Shown here in pieces: positions 1-7,531 of a stretch of 64,000 nucleotides of DNA. The position numbers were made by a program, and so were the translations under genes. Source of the stretch: Thermodesulfobacteriota bacterium (GTDB lineage Bacteria; Desulfobacterota; GWC2-55-46); the NCBI GenBank assembly GCA_030583865.1, contig CP129479.1:1190744-1254743 (forward strand), in the 5' to 3' direction. How positions within the stretch are numbered: the first letter of the stretch is position 1; every line of letters starts with the position of its first letter. The notes below the pieces were generated by a model. It did no database searches. It had not been told where the DNA came from and was given only the letters and a program-made list of their open reading frames with translations.

Positions 1-786
1 CTCGACTACAGGCCAAAGGGCGTAAACATCCAGAATACGCTTACGAGATACCAGGAAGGCTATCATTACAAGCTCGAGGAGTCTGGCGGCGGGGATGAGA
101 ACAACGGGGCCAAGTCGATACACGAGATGGTGAAGGTAAAGGAGGAGGGGCTCCTTGATTATCTCAAGTACGACCGGAACCGCCGGGCCTCTTTCATCGA
201 CCATTTCCTCGACGCAGGCCTGACCCTTGATGAATTCTATTCGCACACATACCGGGAGCTTGGGGATTTCGCCTGGAGGAAGTACGAAAAGGGTCTCTTT
301 CCCGACAAGGTCGTGATGCAGAGGTCCGCGGACGTTCTGGGGTCGCCATATACGGTCAAAAAGACGCTCTCGATTGATGGCGGCAACGCCTTGATCATGG
401 CCTACGAGGTAAGCGGCGGGGCGGATAGGGAGAAAAGCGGCCTTTTCGGCGTCGAGCTTAATCTCATCCTCCCGGGGTGCGACGGCCCGGCCTGCTGGTA
501 TGAGTCTAATGCCGACCTCGGGAGCGGCGGCATAGGCCTCGGGAGCAGGGGGAGGGCGGAAGGCGTCGAATGGCTCCGGCTCGTCGACTCATGGAAGGGC
601 ATTGCCGCCTCCATTGGAATCGACAGGCCCGCTGCCCTCCTCAGATACCCTGTCCACACGGTCTCCCTTTCCGAGGGCGGTTTCGAGAAGATATACCAGG
701 GCTCGTGCCTCCTTTTCCTTTTTCCTGCCGGGAGCCGCCCGCTCCGCCTGTCCTTCAGGCTCGCGGTCGAAGGCCTTTCAAAGTAG
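1..786 (+). CDS. GH57 alpha-amylase/4-alpha-glucanotransferase, C-terminal part (5'-truncated)
   Basis: The reading frame is already open at base 1 and ends at TAG 784-786, so only the last 261 codons are present and the N-terminal catalytic barrel lies outside the window. The visible part resembles the C-terminal beta-sandwich (DUF1925/DUF1926 type) of GH57 4-alpha-glucanotransferases: a SIHEMVKVKEEGLLDYL stretch, then YDRNRRASFIDHFLD, a landmark of this family. The family rearranges alpha-1,4-glucans in glycogen metabolism, which fits the branching enzyme gene at 46-48 kb. kdsC follows after 59 bases. Family assignment is by remembered motifs; the catalytic residues cannot be seen. Confidence 0.75.
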   Translation, partial: LDYRPKGVNIQNTLTRYQEGYHYKLEESGGGDENNGAKSIHEMVKVKEEGLLDYLKYDRNRRASFIDHFLDAGLTLDEFYSHTYRELGDFAWRKYEKGLFPDKVVMQRSADVLGSPYTVKKTLSIDGGNALIMAYEVSGGADREKSGLFGVELNLILPGCDGPACWYESNADLGSGGIGLGSRGRAEGVEWLRLVDSWKGIAASIGIDRPAALLRYPVHTVSLSEGGFEKIYQGSCLLFLFPAGSRPLRLSFRLAVEGLSK

Positions 787-845
787 ACCTGGCCCGCGGT
801 ATTGTGGTAAAAAATAGCGATGAAAAGACCGTGGAGGCCGTTCCG

Positions 846-1379
846 ATGCCAGTATCCCCGACCATAGCCGAGAAGATAAAGGCGGTGAAGCTCGCCATTT
901 TCGACGTGGACGGAGTGCTTACCGACGGGCGCATAATCTTCGACGCGCACGGGACCGAGACCAAGTTCTTTGACGTGAAGGACGGGCACGGGATAAAGCT
1001 CCTCATGCGCTCGGGTATCGACGCCGCAATAATAACCGCAAGGGAGTCGAAGGTGGTCCAGCTCCGGGCCGATGACCTGGGCATCTCGCTCGTCTACCAG
1101 GGCATGAAGGACAAGAAAGCGGCGCTTGAGAGCATATCAGAGCGGACTGGCCTTCCCGTTTCGGCAATGGCGTACATGGGTGACGACATAATCGACCTCC
1201 CTGTCATTAGGAGGGTCGGCTTCTCGGCGGCGGTTTCGGACGCGGTCCAGGAGGTGAAGGAGGCGGTGGATTACGTTGCCGGAAAGCCCGGAGGCAAGGG
1301 GGCGGTAAGGGAGCTTGCGGAGCTTATCCTCAAGGTGCAGGGCAAATGGGACGATGTTATGAGGCAATTCCTCGTTTGA
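846..1379 (+). CDS. kdsC: 3-deoxy-D-manno-octulosonate 8-phosphate phosphatase (KdsC)
   Basis: HAD-superfamily phosphatase of 177 residues that removes phosphate from KDO-8-P in LPS core synthesis. HAD motif I is DVDGVLTDG (nucleophile Asp20, Asp22), and MGDDIIDLPV is the motif III/IV region. Length and the single small domain match KdsC. The open frame extends upstream to 570, but that part overlaps the glucanotransferase end in another frame. ATG 846 has a GGAGG 8 bases upstream, so I chose it. GTG 804 is a weaker alternative. It sits directly before lptC-lptA-lptB, the usual LPS context. Confidence 0.9.
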   Translation: MPVSPTIAEKIKAVKLAIFDVDGVLTDGRIIFDAHGTETKFFDVKDGHGIKLLMRSGIDAAIITARESKVVQLRADDLGISLVYQGMKDKKAALESISERTGLPVSAMAYMGDDIIDLPVIRRVGFSAAVSDAVQEVKEAVDYVAGKPGGKGAVRELAELILKVQGKWDDVMRQFLV

Positions 1380-1510
1380 TGCATCAAGCCCCTTCTTCCG
1401 GCCATCACCTGCGAGTTTTGAAAATCCTGCGTTCTCCAGGGCGCTCATGCCTCTTATAAACACCCCCGATTGCTCGGCCCCGGCCCTCCCCGAATCTGGG
1501 GACAAAAGCC

Positions 1511-1539
1511 TTTACAGTGTTATTTCCGGATGGTATAAT
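1511..1539 (+). promoter_or_regulatory. Sigma-70-type promoter of the lptC-lptA-lptB-rpoN block
   Basis: TTTACA at 1511-1516, a 17-base spacer and a perfect TATAAT at 1534-1539. It lies in the 244-base gap between kdsC and lptC. Transcription would begin near 1546, about 80 bases before the lptC ATG. The rest of the gap shows no gene. Confidence 0.75.
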
Positions 1540-1623
1540 TTTTGCTATATATGCCTATTGATTCAACAATTAGTTGCAAGCAGTTGAAATATTTTGTTTT
1601 TACGGGCTGTCGAATGCTTGCCG

Positions 1624-2187
1624 ATGAACCGAAAGCTTAGGGCCTCGCTCTCCGCCTTCATAGTCCTCTCCATAATGGGGCTCGCTGTCCTGGTCTTTAT
1701 CCATTACAAGACTAGGGAGCTTCCCCAGGAGGACTTCGTGGAGGACGAGAAGGTAGAGGTAAGCATAGACAGGATACATTACTCAGGCACCAAGGACGGC
1801 AGGGTCGAGTGGGAGCTCGATGCCAGGTCGGCCAGCCGCTCGCGTGAGGGCGACCTTACGCTTTTCGAGGACGTAAAGGCGACCTTTTACGCAAAGGACG
1901 GCTCGTCATATACGCTTACGGCCAGGGAAGGCACGCTCCGCGAGCTCTCGGGCGAGATAGGCGTCTCAGGCGACGTTGTAATAGAGTCCGGCGAGGATGG
2001 GTATGTCCTCCGGACAGCCACTCTGAAGTACGTCATAAACGAGAAGGAAGTATCGACGCCCGACCGCGTCACGGTGACTTCCGACAGGCTGGACCTGGAG
2101 GGCACCGGATTCCTGGGGCATATCGATACAGGGGAGTTCCGTCTCCTTCAAAACGTAAAGGCGGTCTTCAGGGACTCGCGCATATAG
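1624..2187 (+). CDS. lptC: LPS export system periplasmic protein LptC
   Basis: 187-residue bitopic protein: an N-terminal membrane helix (about residues 7-27, SAFIVLSIMGLAVLVF) followed by a periplasmic beta-jellyroll with alternating hydrophobic strands. LptC receives LPS from the LptB2FG transporter and passes it to LptA. The frame is open from a TTG at 1594, but ATG 1624 gives the normal short cytoplasmic N-terminus (MNRKLRAS). lptA follows after 19 bases and then lptB, which strongly supports the name even though LptC sequences are poorly conserved. Confidence 0.85.
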   Translation: MNRKLRASLSAFIVLSIMGLAVLVFIHYKTRELPQEDFVEDEKVEVSIDRIHYSGTKDGRVEWELDARSASRSREGDLTLFEDVKATFYAKDGSSYTLTAREGTLRELSGEIGVSGDVVIESGEDGYVLRTATLKYVINEKEVSTPDRVTVTSDRLDLEGTGFLGHIDTGEFRLLQNVKAVFRDSRI

Positions 2188-2206
2188 CATATAGGATGAC
2201 ATCATC

Positions 2207-2752
2207 ATGAGATTCAGGACAGGGCTGCTTGTCGCCGCGGCCCTTTTCATGCAGGCTTCGGTTTCGGGAGCCGCCCAGAAAAAGGCCGATGGAGCCCCGC
2301 GAAGCCCGGTGACCGTCACCTCCGATACGATGGAGGCCAGGTCAGGCGAGGGCAGGGTCGTCTTCAAGGGGAATGTGGTCGCTGTCGAGGACTTCACGCT
2401 CTGCTCGGACGAGCTCCATGTCACGTACGGCGACGGAAGCGACATAAAGAGCATCGAGGCCTCGGGGAACGTGAGGATATTCCAGGACCGGAAATCCTCG
2501 ACCTCCGCGCGCGCCGTGTACGACCGCGCGGAGCGGGTAATCGTCTTGACTGGCGAGCCGCATCTGAGGCAATGTTCGGATTCCGTCCGGGGCGAGAAGA
2601 TAACCGTATACCTCGACCAGGAGAACGCTCTCGTGGAGGGCGGGGACGGCGGCAGGGTCAGGGCGGTCATAATGCCCAACAAGGACTGTCCGGAAAACGA
2701 CGCACCGGAGAAATACGCAAGTGAAGAAGCTCGCTGTAAGGGGACTCGTTAA
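2207..2752 (+). CDS. lptA: LPS transport periplasmic protein LptA (OstA family)
   Basis: 181 residues with a cleavable signal peptide (MRFRTGLLVAAALFMQASVSGA). The OstA-like domain shows the usual repeated pattern: VTVTSDTMEARSGEGRVVFKGNV, then SIEASGNVRIFQ. LptA polymerises into the periplasmic bridge that carries LPS to the outer membrane. Its last 32 bases overlap the start of lptB, which implies translational coupling. The C-terminal tail after about residue 155 is charged and not conserved in type. Confidence 0.88.
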   Translation: MRFRTGLLVAAALFMQASVSGAAQKKADGAPRSPVTVTSDTMEARSGEGRVVFKGNVVAVEDFTLCSDELHVTYGDGSDIKSIEASGNVRIFQDRKSSTSARAVYDRAERVIVLTGEPHLRQCSDSVRGEKITVYLDQENALVEGGDGGRVRAVIMPNKDCPENDAPEKYASEEARCKGTR

Positions 2753-3443
2753 ATCCTTCAAGAAGCGGAGGGTCGTCGACGGCGTAAGCCTCGAGATAGG
2801 GCCCGGCGAGATAGTCGGCCTCCTCGGCCCAAACGGCGCCGGGAAGACCACCACCTTCTACATGATAGTCGGGCTCGTGAGCCCGGACGAGGGGAGCGTC
2901 TCTTTAGGCGAGAGGGAGATAACGGGCCTCCCCATGTACGAGAGGGCGAGGCTCGGCATAAGCTACCTGCCCCAGGAGCCCTCGGTATTCAGGAAACTGA
3001 CCGTCGAGGAGAACGTAAGGGCAGTCCTCGAATACATGGACATCCCGAGGCCCGAGCAGGAGGCGAGGCTTAAAGACCTCCTCGAAGAGCTCGGAGTGCT
3101 GCATATCGCCAAATCAAAGGCATACGCCCTTTCGGGCGGCGAGAGGAGAAGGGTCGAGATAGCAAGGGCGCTAGTAAACTCCCCGGCATTCCTCCTACTT
3201 GACGAGCCGTTCTCCGGCATAGACCCCATAGCGGTCGGCGACATCCAGGACATAATGCTAGAGCTGAAGAAAAAGGGCATAGGCATACTGGTAACCGACC
3301 ACAACGTGGGAGCGACACTGGGCATCTGCGACAGGGCCTATATTGTCGGCTCCGGCAAGCTCCTTAAAACCGGCACGCCGACCGAGATACTCGACTCAAG
3401 GCGCGTGAGGGAAGTCTACCTTGGCGACAGGTTCAGGCTTTAA
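2721..3443 (+). CDS. lptB: LPS export ABC transporter ATP-binding protein LptB
   Basis: 240-residue ABC ATPase, the normal LptB length. Walker A GPNGAGKTT, Q-loop in YLPQEPSVFRKLTVEENV, signature LSGGERRRVEIARAL, Walker B FLLLDEPFSGIDP and the switch His in LVTDHNVGATLGICDR. The YLPQE and FRKLTVEEN stretches are typical of LptB rather than of amino-acid importers. Starts at GTG 2721 inside the lptA end. It energises LPS extraction from the inner membrane. The permeases LptF/LptG are not in the window. Confidence 0.93.
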   Translation: MKKLAVRGLVKSFKKRRVVDGVSLEIGPGEIVGLLGPNGAGKTTTFYMIVGLVSPDEGSVSLGEREITGLPMYERARLGISYLPQEPSVFRKLTVEENVRAVLEYMDIPRPEQEARLKDLLEELGVLHIAKSKAYALSGGERRRVEIARALVNSPAFLLLDEPFSGIDPIAVGDIQDIMLELKKKGIGILVTDHNVGATLGICDRAYIVGSGKLLKTGTPTEILDSRRVREVYLGDRFRL

Positions 3444-3453
3444 ACAGGTCTAA

Positions 3454-3608
3454 CAGGCTGCTGAAAAAGCCCAATCTGCTGCGTCGTCTTCTAAATTCGT
3501 CACTGCGGCGTACATGGAAAGTACGCCTCGTTCCTCATTTTTCGACTCCTTGCATCTTGAGCCTTTTGAGCAGCCTGAATGTGGTTTTGAATTTTCAAGC
3601 AAACTGCT
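3454..3608. repeat. Family A dispersed palindromic repeat, copy 1
   Basis: Left end CAGGCTGCTGAAAAAG at 3454 and right end GAGCAGCCTG finishing at 3577 are near-perfect inverted repeats. The interior holds the family hallmark GCGGCGTAC...GTACGCCTCGTTCCTC. A tail to about 3608 (AATGTGGTTTTGAATTTTC) is shared with the copy at 42548. It fills most of the lptB-rpoN gap and could form one long hairpin. Confidence 0.8.
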
Positions 3609-3641
3609 AAAGTCAATCATCGAGAGGCATAGCCCGCACCA

Positions 3642-5195
3642 ATGGCTTACGAACTCAAACAGGAGCTCAAGCTTACACAGAACCTCGTGATGACCCCGCA
3701 GCTGCAGCTTGCGATCAAGCTACTGCAGCTATCGAGGCTCGAGCTCGTCGAGATGGTGCGGGAGGAAGTCGAGACGAACCCGGTCCTCGAGGACCTTTCG
3801 GGCCCCGAGGCGGAGGCCGAGGGGCAGGACACCTCCGACCCGGAAGCGGAGGCCGGGGGGCAGGACACCTCCGACCCGGAAACGGAGGCCGGGGGGCAGG
3901 ACACCTCCGACCCGGAAGCGGAGGCCGGGGGGCAGGAAGCGCCCACTGAGAAGCCCGAAGGCCGCGAGACGGACTGGGATGCCTACATAGATGCGCTGAG
4001 CCAGTACCAGTCCGGCGGGATTGATTTCAGCGAGCGGGACGAGGAGGACGACTACGTGTCGAACCTCTCGGACCGGGGCGAGAGCCTCTCTGAGCACCTC
4101 CTCTGGCAGCTCAGGATGCAGGGGCTTCCGGATGCGGAATTCGCTACGGGCGAGTTCATCATCGGCAATATCGACGAGGACGGCTACCTGAGGGTCATAG
4201 AGCGCGGCCAGATGGGGGACGGCGAGTACGAGGCCGCTACCCTGGCCGAGGTCGCCGCGGCGACCGGCGCGTCCCCGGAGGACGTGCTCCGCGTCCTCGA
4301 AATGATTCAGCAGTTCGACCCCCTCGGGGCAGGCTCGCGCACCCTGAGGGAGTGCCTCCTTGTCCAGGCCAGGAGCCTTCCGGTCCGCGACACCGTCATG
4401 GAGGAGGTCATATCGTCCCACCTCGACAAGCTCGCCGGCAAGAACTTCAAGGCCATAGCCAGGGCACTGGGGGTGGAGGTCGAGGAGGTGCTCGAGGCCG
4501 CGAGGAACATAAGCAGGGGCCTCAACCCCATGCCGGGCGCGGGCTTCGGCAGGGACGAATCCAGGGCGGTGCTCCCTGACATATACATACACAAGGTAGG
4601 TGAGGATTACGTCATATCGCTCAACGAAGACGGGATGCCGAAGCTCAAAATAAGTAAGAACTACATGAAGCTACTTAAGGCGGACGGCGCGTCGGCCGAG
4701 CAGGCCAGGGGGTATATACAGGACAAGCTCAGGAGCGCGCAGTGGCTCATAAAGAGCATCCACCAGAGGCAGCGCACCATCTACAAGGTGGTCGAGTGCA
4801 TAGTGAAGTTCCAGAGGGAGTTCCTGGACAAGGGCTTGAAGCACCTTAAGCCGCTGGTCTTGAAGGACGTGGCAGTGGAGATAGGGATGCACGAGTCCAC
4901 GGTGAGCAGGGTCACCTCGAACAAGTACGTCCAGACACCCAGGGGCATATTCGAGCTCAAGTACTTCTTCTCTAACGGCATAGCCGGCGACGGCGGCGAG
5001 GCGGTCGCCGTCGAGTACATAAAGGAGAAGGTCAGGAAGATCATAGAGTCAGAGGACCCTAAGTCGCCCTTGAGCGACAAGCAGATAGTCGAGGCGTTGA
5101 AGGAGTCCGGCATAGTGGTCGCAAGGAGGACCGCCACCAAGTACAGGGAGGCGCTGGGTTTCCAGTCCTCGAACAGGAGAAAGGTACATTTCTGA
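3642..5195 (+). CDS. rpoN: RNA polymerase sigma-54 factor RpoN
   Basis: 517 residues. Region I is Gln/Leu-rich at 1-50 (LTQNLVMTPQLQLAIKLLQL), as needed for activator-dependent opening. It is followed by an acidic region II, then the core-binding domain (about 135-330) and the DNA-binding C-terminus. The RpoN box that reads the -24 element is ARRTATKYRE at about 494-503 (canonical ARRTVAKYRE). Region II carries four 12-residue tandem repeats (see separate entry). ATG 3642 is the only start that keeps region I intact. Genes downstream (hpf, ptsN, hprK, rapZ) are the classical rpoN neighbours. A candidate target promoter lies at 39074-39090. Confidence 0.96.
   Translation: MAYELKQELKLTQNLVMTPQLQLAIKLLQLSRLELVEMVREEVETNPVLEDLSGPEAEAEGQDTSDPEAEAGGQDTSDPETEAGGQDTSDPEAEAGGQEAPTEKPEGRETDWDAYIDALSQYQSGGIDFSERDEEDDYVSNLSDRGESLSEHLLWQLRMQGLPDAEFATGEFIIGNIDEDGYLRVIERGQMGDGEYEAATLAEVAAATGASPEDVLRVLEMIQQFDPLGAGSRTLRECLLVQARSLPVRDTVMEEVISSHLDKLAGKNFKAIARALGVEVEEVLEAARNISRGLNPMPGAGFGRDESRAVLPDIYIHKVGEDYVISLNEDGMPKLKISKNYMKLLKADGASAEQARGYIQDKLRSAQWLIKSIHQRQRTIYKVVECIVKFQREFLDKGLKHLKPLVLKDVAVEIGMHESTVSRVTSNKYVQTPRGIFELKYFFSNGIAGDGGEAVAVEYIKEKVRKIIESEDPKSPLSDKQIVEALKESGIVVARRTATKYREALGFQSSNRRKVHF
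3804..3947 (+). repeat. In-frame 36-bp tandem repeat in rpoN acidic region
   Basis: Four head-to-tail 36-bp units encode PEAEAEGQDTSD, PEAEAGGQDTSD, PETEAGGQDTSD and PEAEAGGQEAPT (residues 55-102). Units 2 and 3 are nearly identical in DNA. The stretch lies in sigma-54 region II, an acidic linker of variable length. It probably arises by slippage and tolerates copy-number change without frameshift. Confidence 0.9.
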
Positions 5196-5228
5196 GGAGG
5201 GCCGGTACGAGGCCGTTTTTTTACGGTA

Positions 5229-5257
5229 TTGACTTTCCCTTTCTTAATGCATAAAAA
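5229..5257 (+). promoter_or_regulatory. Putative sigma-70 promoter of hpf
   Basis: TTGACT at 5229-5234, a 17-base spacer and TAAAAA at 5252-5257. It lies between rpoN and hpf just after a GGCC...GGCC/T7 stretch (5200-5227) that may act as a weak rpoN terminator. The resulting leader of about 65 bases ends in a GGAGG Shine-Dalgarno before ATG 5330. Confidence 0.55.
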
Positions 5258-5329
5258 TAGCATGTTCCCGGAAGGCGCCCCGCAGTCCGCGAAACGCATT
5301 ATTCCCCATACCATACGGAGGTCAATTAC

Positions 5330-5872
5330 ATGCAGATCAGCGTCACTTTCAGGCACATGGAATCCTCTGACGCCCTGAAAAGCTATGCGGAGGAGAAATC
5401 CGGGAGGCTCGCCAAGTACCTCCTTGAGCCGGCGGAGATACATTGGGTGCTCTCGGTCGAGAAGATACGGCACATCGCCGACGCGACCGTTACAGCTAAC
5501 GGCGTTACCCTGAAGGCCCAGTACGACACTCAGGACATGTACTCGGCGATTGACATGGTCATCGACAAGATCGAGGGCCAGGCCATGAAGCACAAGGACA
5601 GGGCAAAGGACCACAAGTCGCCCAACGGCGAGTCGGCTTCCATCAGGTACACCGCGGTCCCCGAGGGAGAGGCAGCTCCGGCGCCGGAGCGTAGGATCGT
5701 AAAGAAGGAGAACCAGTTCGTAAAGCCCATGTCCGTGGAGGAGGCCTCCATGCAGATGGACGTAATGAAGGGCGACTTCCTGGTCTTCACCGATTCGGGC
5801 ACGGGTAATACAAGCGTCATTTACAGGCTCAAGGACGGGGACTACGGGCTTATAGAGACCACCACAAGGTAG
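5330..5872 (+). CDS. hpf: Ribosome hibernation-promoting factor, long form
   Basis: 180 residues: an N-terminal S30AE/YfiA domain (about 1-100, MQISVTFRHMESSDALKSYAE) that sits in the 30S decoding centre, a charged linker, and a C-terminal domain at about 125-180 (KPMSVEEASMQMDVM...VIYRLKDGDYGLIE). That last domain makes this the long HPF type, which dimerises ribosomes into 100S particles by itself. The position right after rpoN and before ptsN is conserved in many proteobacteria. A sigma-70-like promoter precedes it, so it may be transcribed apart from rpoN. Confidence 0.93.
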   Translation: MQISVTFRHMESSDALKSYAEEKSGRLAKYLLEPAEIHWVLSVEKIRHIADATVTANGVTLKAQYDTQDMYSAIDMVIDKIEGQAMKHKDRAKDHKSPNGESASIRYTAVPEGEAAPAPERRIVKKENQFVKPMSVEEASMQMDVMKGDFLVFTDSGTGNTSVIYRLKDGDYGLIETTTR

Positions 5873-5899
5873 GGAGAAGCCCGCCTTTATAGCAGGCAG

Positions 5900-6091
5900 G
5901 AAGGCCAGGGCAAGCCCTGGCCTTCTGGCGTATCCCCTATCAGGGTGTTGAAAAGCACCCTGATAAGCAATCCACTGATGGATTGCCAAATTGAGAAGAG
6001 TATCCAAGTCGAGCAATTTGTGAGGCTTGGACGGATTCATTCCGGCCAAGCCGTAGTTGAAAAGTCCAGGAAGGACTTTTTCAACATCCTG
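5900..6091 (+). other. Array of five hairpins between hpf and ptsN
   Basis: Five consecutive inverted repeats: GAAGGCCAGGGC/GCCCTGGCCTTC (5900-5925), CAGGGTG/CACCCTG (5941-5962), GCAATCCA/TGGATTGC (5967-5986), GGCTTGG/CCAAGCC with an inner CGGA/TCCG (6024-6052), and GTTGAAAAGTCC/GGACTTTTTCAAC (6056-6085). The outer edges CAGGGTGTTGAAAAG (5941) and CTTTTTCAACATCCTG (to 6091) also pair with each other, so alternative folds exist. Those edges resemble family A repeat ends. It occupies almost the whole 237-base gap up to the ptsN ATG. Confidence 0.7.
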
Positions 6092-6109
6092 CTAGGCGGC
6101 GAGGACGCA

Positions 6110-6580
6110 ATGAGACTGGCTGACGTACTGAGCGAAGACCGCATCATGACAGGCCTCGAGGCCGGCGAGAAGAAAGAGCTCCTCGAAAAGATGGTATCGA
6201 GGGCGGCCTCGCTCGATAACGCTGTCGAGAAGGACGCGGTCCTCAATGCCCTCCTCGAAAGGGAGAGGCTCGGCACCACGGGAATAGGCCACGGAGTCGC
6301 CATACCCCACGGCCGCGTGAAGGGGCTGAAGGAGATAATCGTCTTTTTCGGGAGGAGCGAAAAGGGCGTCGATTTCGACTCGATGGACAGGATGCCCGTG
6401 CACCTTTTCTTCCTCATAATGGCCCCGGAACACTCGGCGGCCGCCCACCTCAAGGTGCTGGCCGGCATATCGCACCTCCTTAAGAACCAGGACCTGAGAC
6501 TTAAGCTCATGAACGCGAACGGCAGGTCCGAGATATACAGGGCCATCATCGAGGCCGAGAGGAGGAACGGCGTCTTCTGA
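6110..6580 (+). CDS. ptsN: PTS IIA-like nitrogen regulatory protein PtsN (EIIA-Ntr)
   Basis: 156 residues, the usual EIIA-Ntr size. The phosphorylatable His67 lies in GVAIPHGRVKG, and VDFDSMDRMPVHLFFLIMAP is the typical core. The open frame runs back to 5945 but that region is the hairpin array. ATG 6110 with GAGG five bases upstream and the classical MRLADVLSEDRIM beginning is the clear start. EIIA-Ntr is the output of a PTS branch that controls nitrogen and potassium physiology; HPr and enzyme I encoded downstream can supply the phosphate. hprK follows after 15 bases. Confidence 0.93.
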   Translation: MRLADVLSEDRIMTGLEAGEKKELLEKMVSRAASLDNAVEKDAVLNALLERERLGTTGIGHGVAIPHGRVKGLKEIIVFFGRSEKGVDFDSMDRMPVHLFFLIMAPEHSAAAHLKVLAGISHLLKNQDLRLKLMNANGRSEIYRAIIEAERRNGVF

Positions 6581-6595
6581 CGCTTTTGGTCGAGC

Positions 6596-7531
6596 ATGGG
6601 CGTACCCGTAAGAGAGCTTATAGACTGCGAGCAGGCGGAACGTTTCAGCCTGAGGCTCGTGACAGGGGAAAAGGGCCTGGGGCGCGAGGTGACGACCTCC
6701 CGCATACAGAAGCCGGGCCTCCTTCTTACCGGGCTCCTCGAGGAACTCCACTCGGACAGGCTCCAGATATTCGGCGCCGCGGAGATAAACTACCTTAAGC
6801 GCCTCGAGGAGGACGAGCTCGAAGACGTCCTCAAGGTCTTCAAGCCGGAGCTCCCTGCCATAATCATAGCCAGGGACCTCGAGCCACCCGGGTTCCTCGT
6901 CGACATTTGCGCCGGGAAGGACATACCGCTCTTCATAACGCCGCACACCTCCTCGGTGCTCATCGAGCGCGTGACCAAGTACCTCGAGGAGCGGCTTGCG
7001 CCATCGCTTACCATGCACGGCGTGCTGGTGGACGTGCTTGGAGTGGGGGTCCTCATTGCCGGGAAGAGCGGCATCGGGAAGAGCGAGTGCGCCCTTGACC
7101 TCGTATCTAGGGGGTACAGGCTCGTCTCCGACGACGTGGTCATAGTGAAGCGCATGCCCCCGAACATACTCATCGGCAGGAGCTCGGAGCTTATCAAGTA
7201 CCACATGGAGATAAGGGGCCTCGGGATAATAAACGTAAAAGACCTCTACGGCATAACCGCCATCAGGGAAAGAAAGCAGATGGACATAGTGGTCGAGCTC
7301 GTCAAGTGGGAGAGCGAGACCGAGTACGACAGGCTGGGCCTCGAGGAGAACACCTTCTCCATACTCGGCGTGGACCTACCGTACCTCAAGGTCCCGGTAA
7401 GCCCCGGAAGGAGTGTGGCGACGATAGTCGAGGTCGCCGCGAGGAACCAGATATTGAAGATAATGGGCCACCACCCGGCAAAGGCGCTTGAACGGGAGCT
7501 CGACAACGCCATGAAGGTGCTCAAGAAGTGA
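6596..7531 (+). CDS. hprK: HPr kinase/phosphorylase
   Basis: 311 residues, the normal HprK length. Walker A AGKSGIGKS at 155-163, conserved His141 in MHGVLVD, and the C-terminal signature region VEVAARNQILKIMGHHPA. It phosphorylates and dephosphorylates HPr on a serine (Ser55 of the HPr encoded at 9430) in response to ATP/Pi and metabolites. The rapZ start overlaps its stop by 4 bases (GTGA). Deltaproteobacteria commonly keep hprK next to rapZ and ptsN, and here all partners sit in one run. Confidence 0.95.
   Translation: MGVPVRELIDCEQAERFSLRLVTGEKGLGREVTTSRIQKPGLLLTGLLEELHSDRLQIFGAAEINYLKRLEEDELEDVLKVFKPELPAIIIARDLEPPGFLVDICAGKDIPLFITPHTSSVLIERVTKYLEERLAPSLTMHGVLVDVLGVGVLIAGKSGIGKSECALDLVSRGYRLVSDDVVIVKRMPPNILIGRSSELIKYHMEIRGLGIINVKDLYGITAIRERKQMDIVVELVKWESETEYDRLGLEENTFSILGVDLPYLKVPVSPGRSVATIVEVAARNQILKIMGHHPAKALERELDNAMKVLKK

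Noticed and set aside
570-845. N-terminal extension of the kdsC frame
   Set aside because: Overlaps the glucanotransferase in another frame, resembles no KdsC, and ATG 846 has a clear ribosome-binding site.
3804-3947. CRISPR-like direct repeats
   Set aside because: Contiguous in-frame 36-bp units without spacers; they are protein repeats in rpoN.
4781-6049. 422-codon minus-strand frame across rpoN, hpf and the gap
   Set aside because: Spans two certain plus-strand genes and a hairpin region and shows no recognisable protein features.
5945-6109. N-terminal extension of ptsN
   Set aside because: It is the hairpin array read as protein; PtsN proteins begin at the MRLADVL equivalent.
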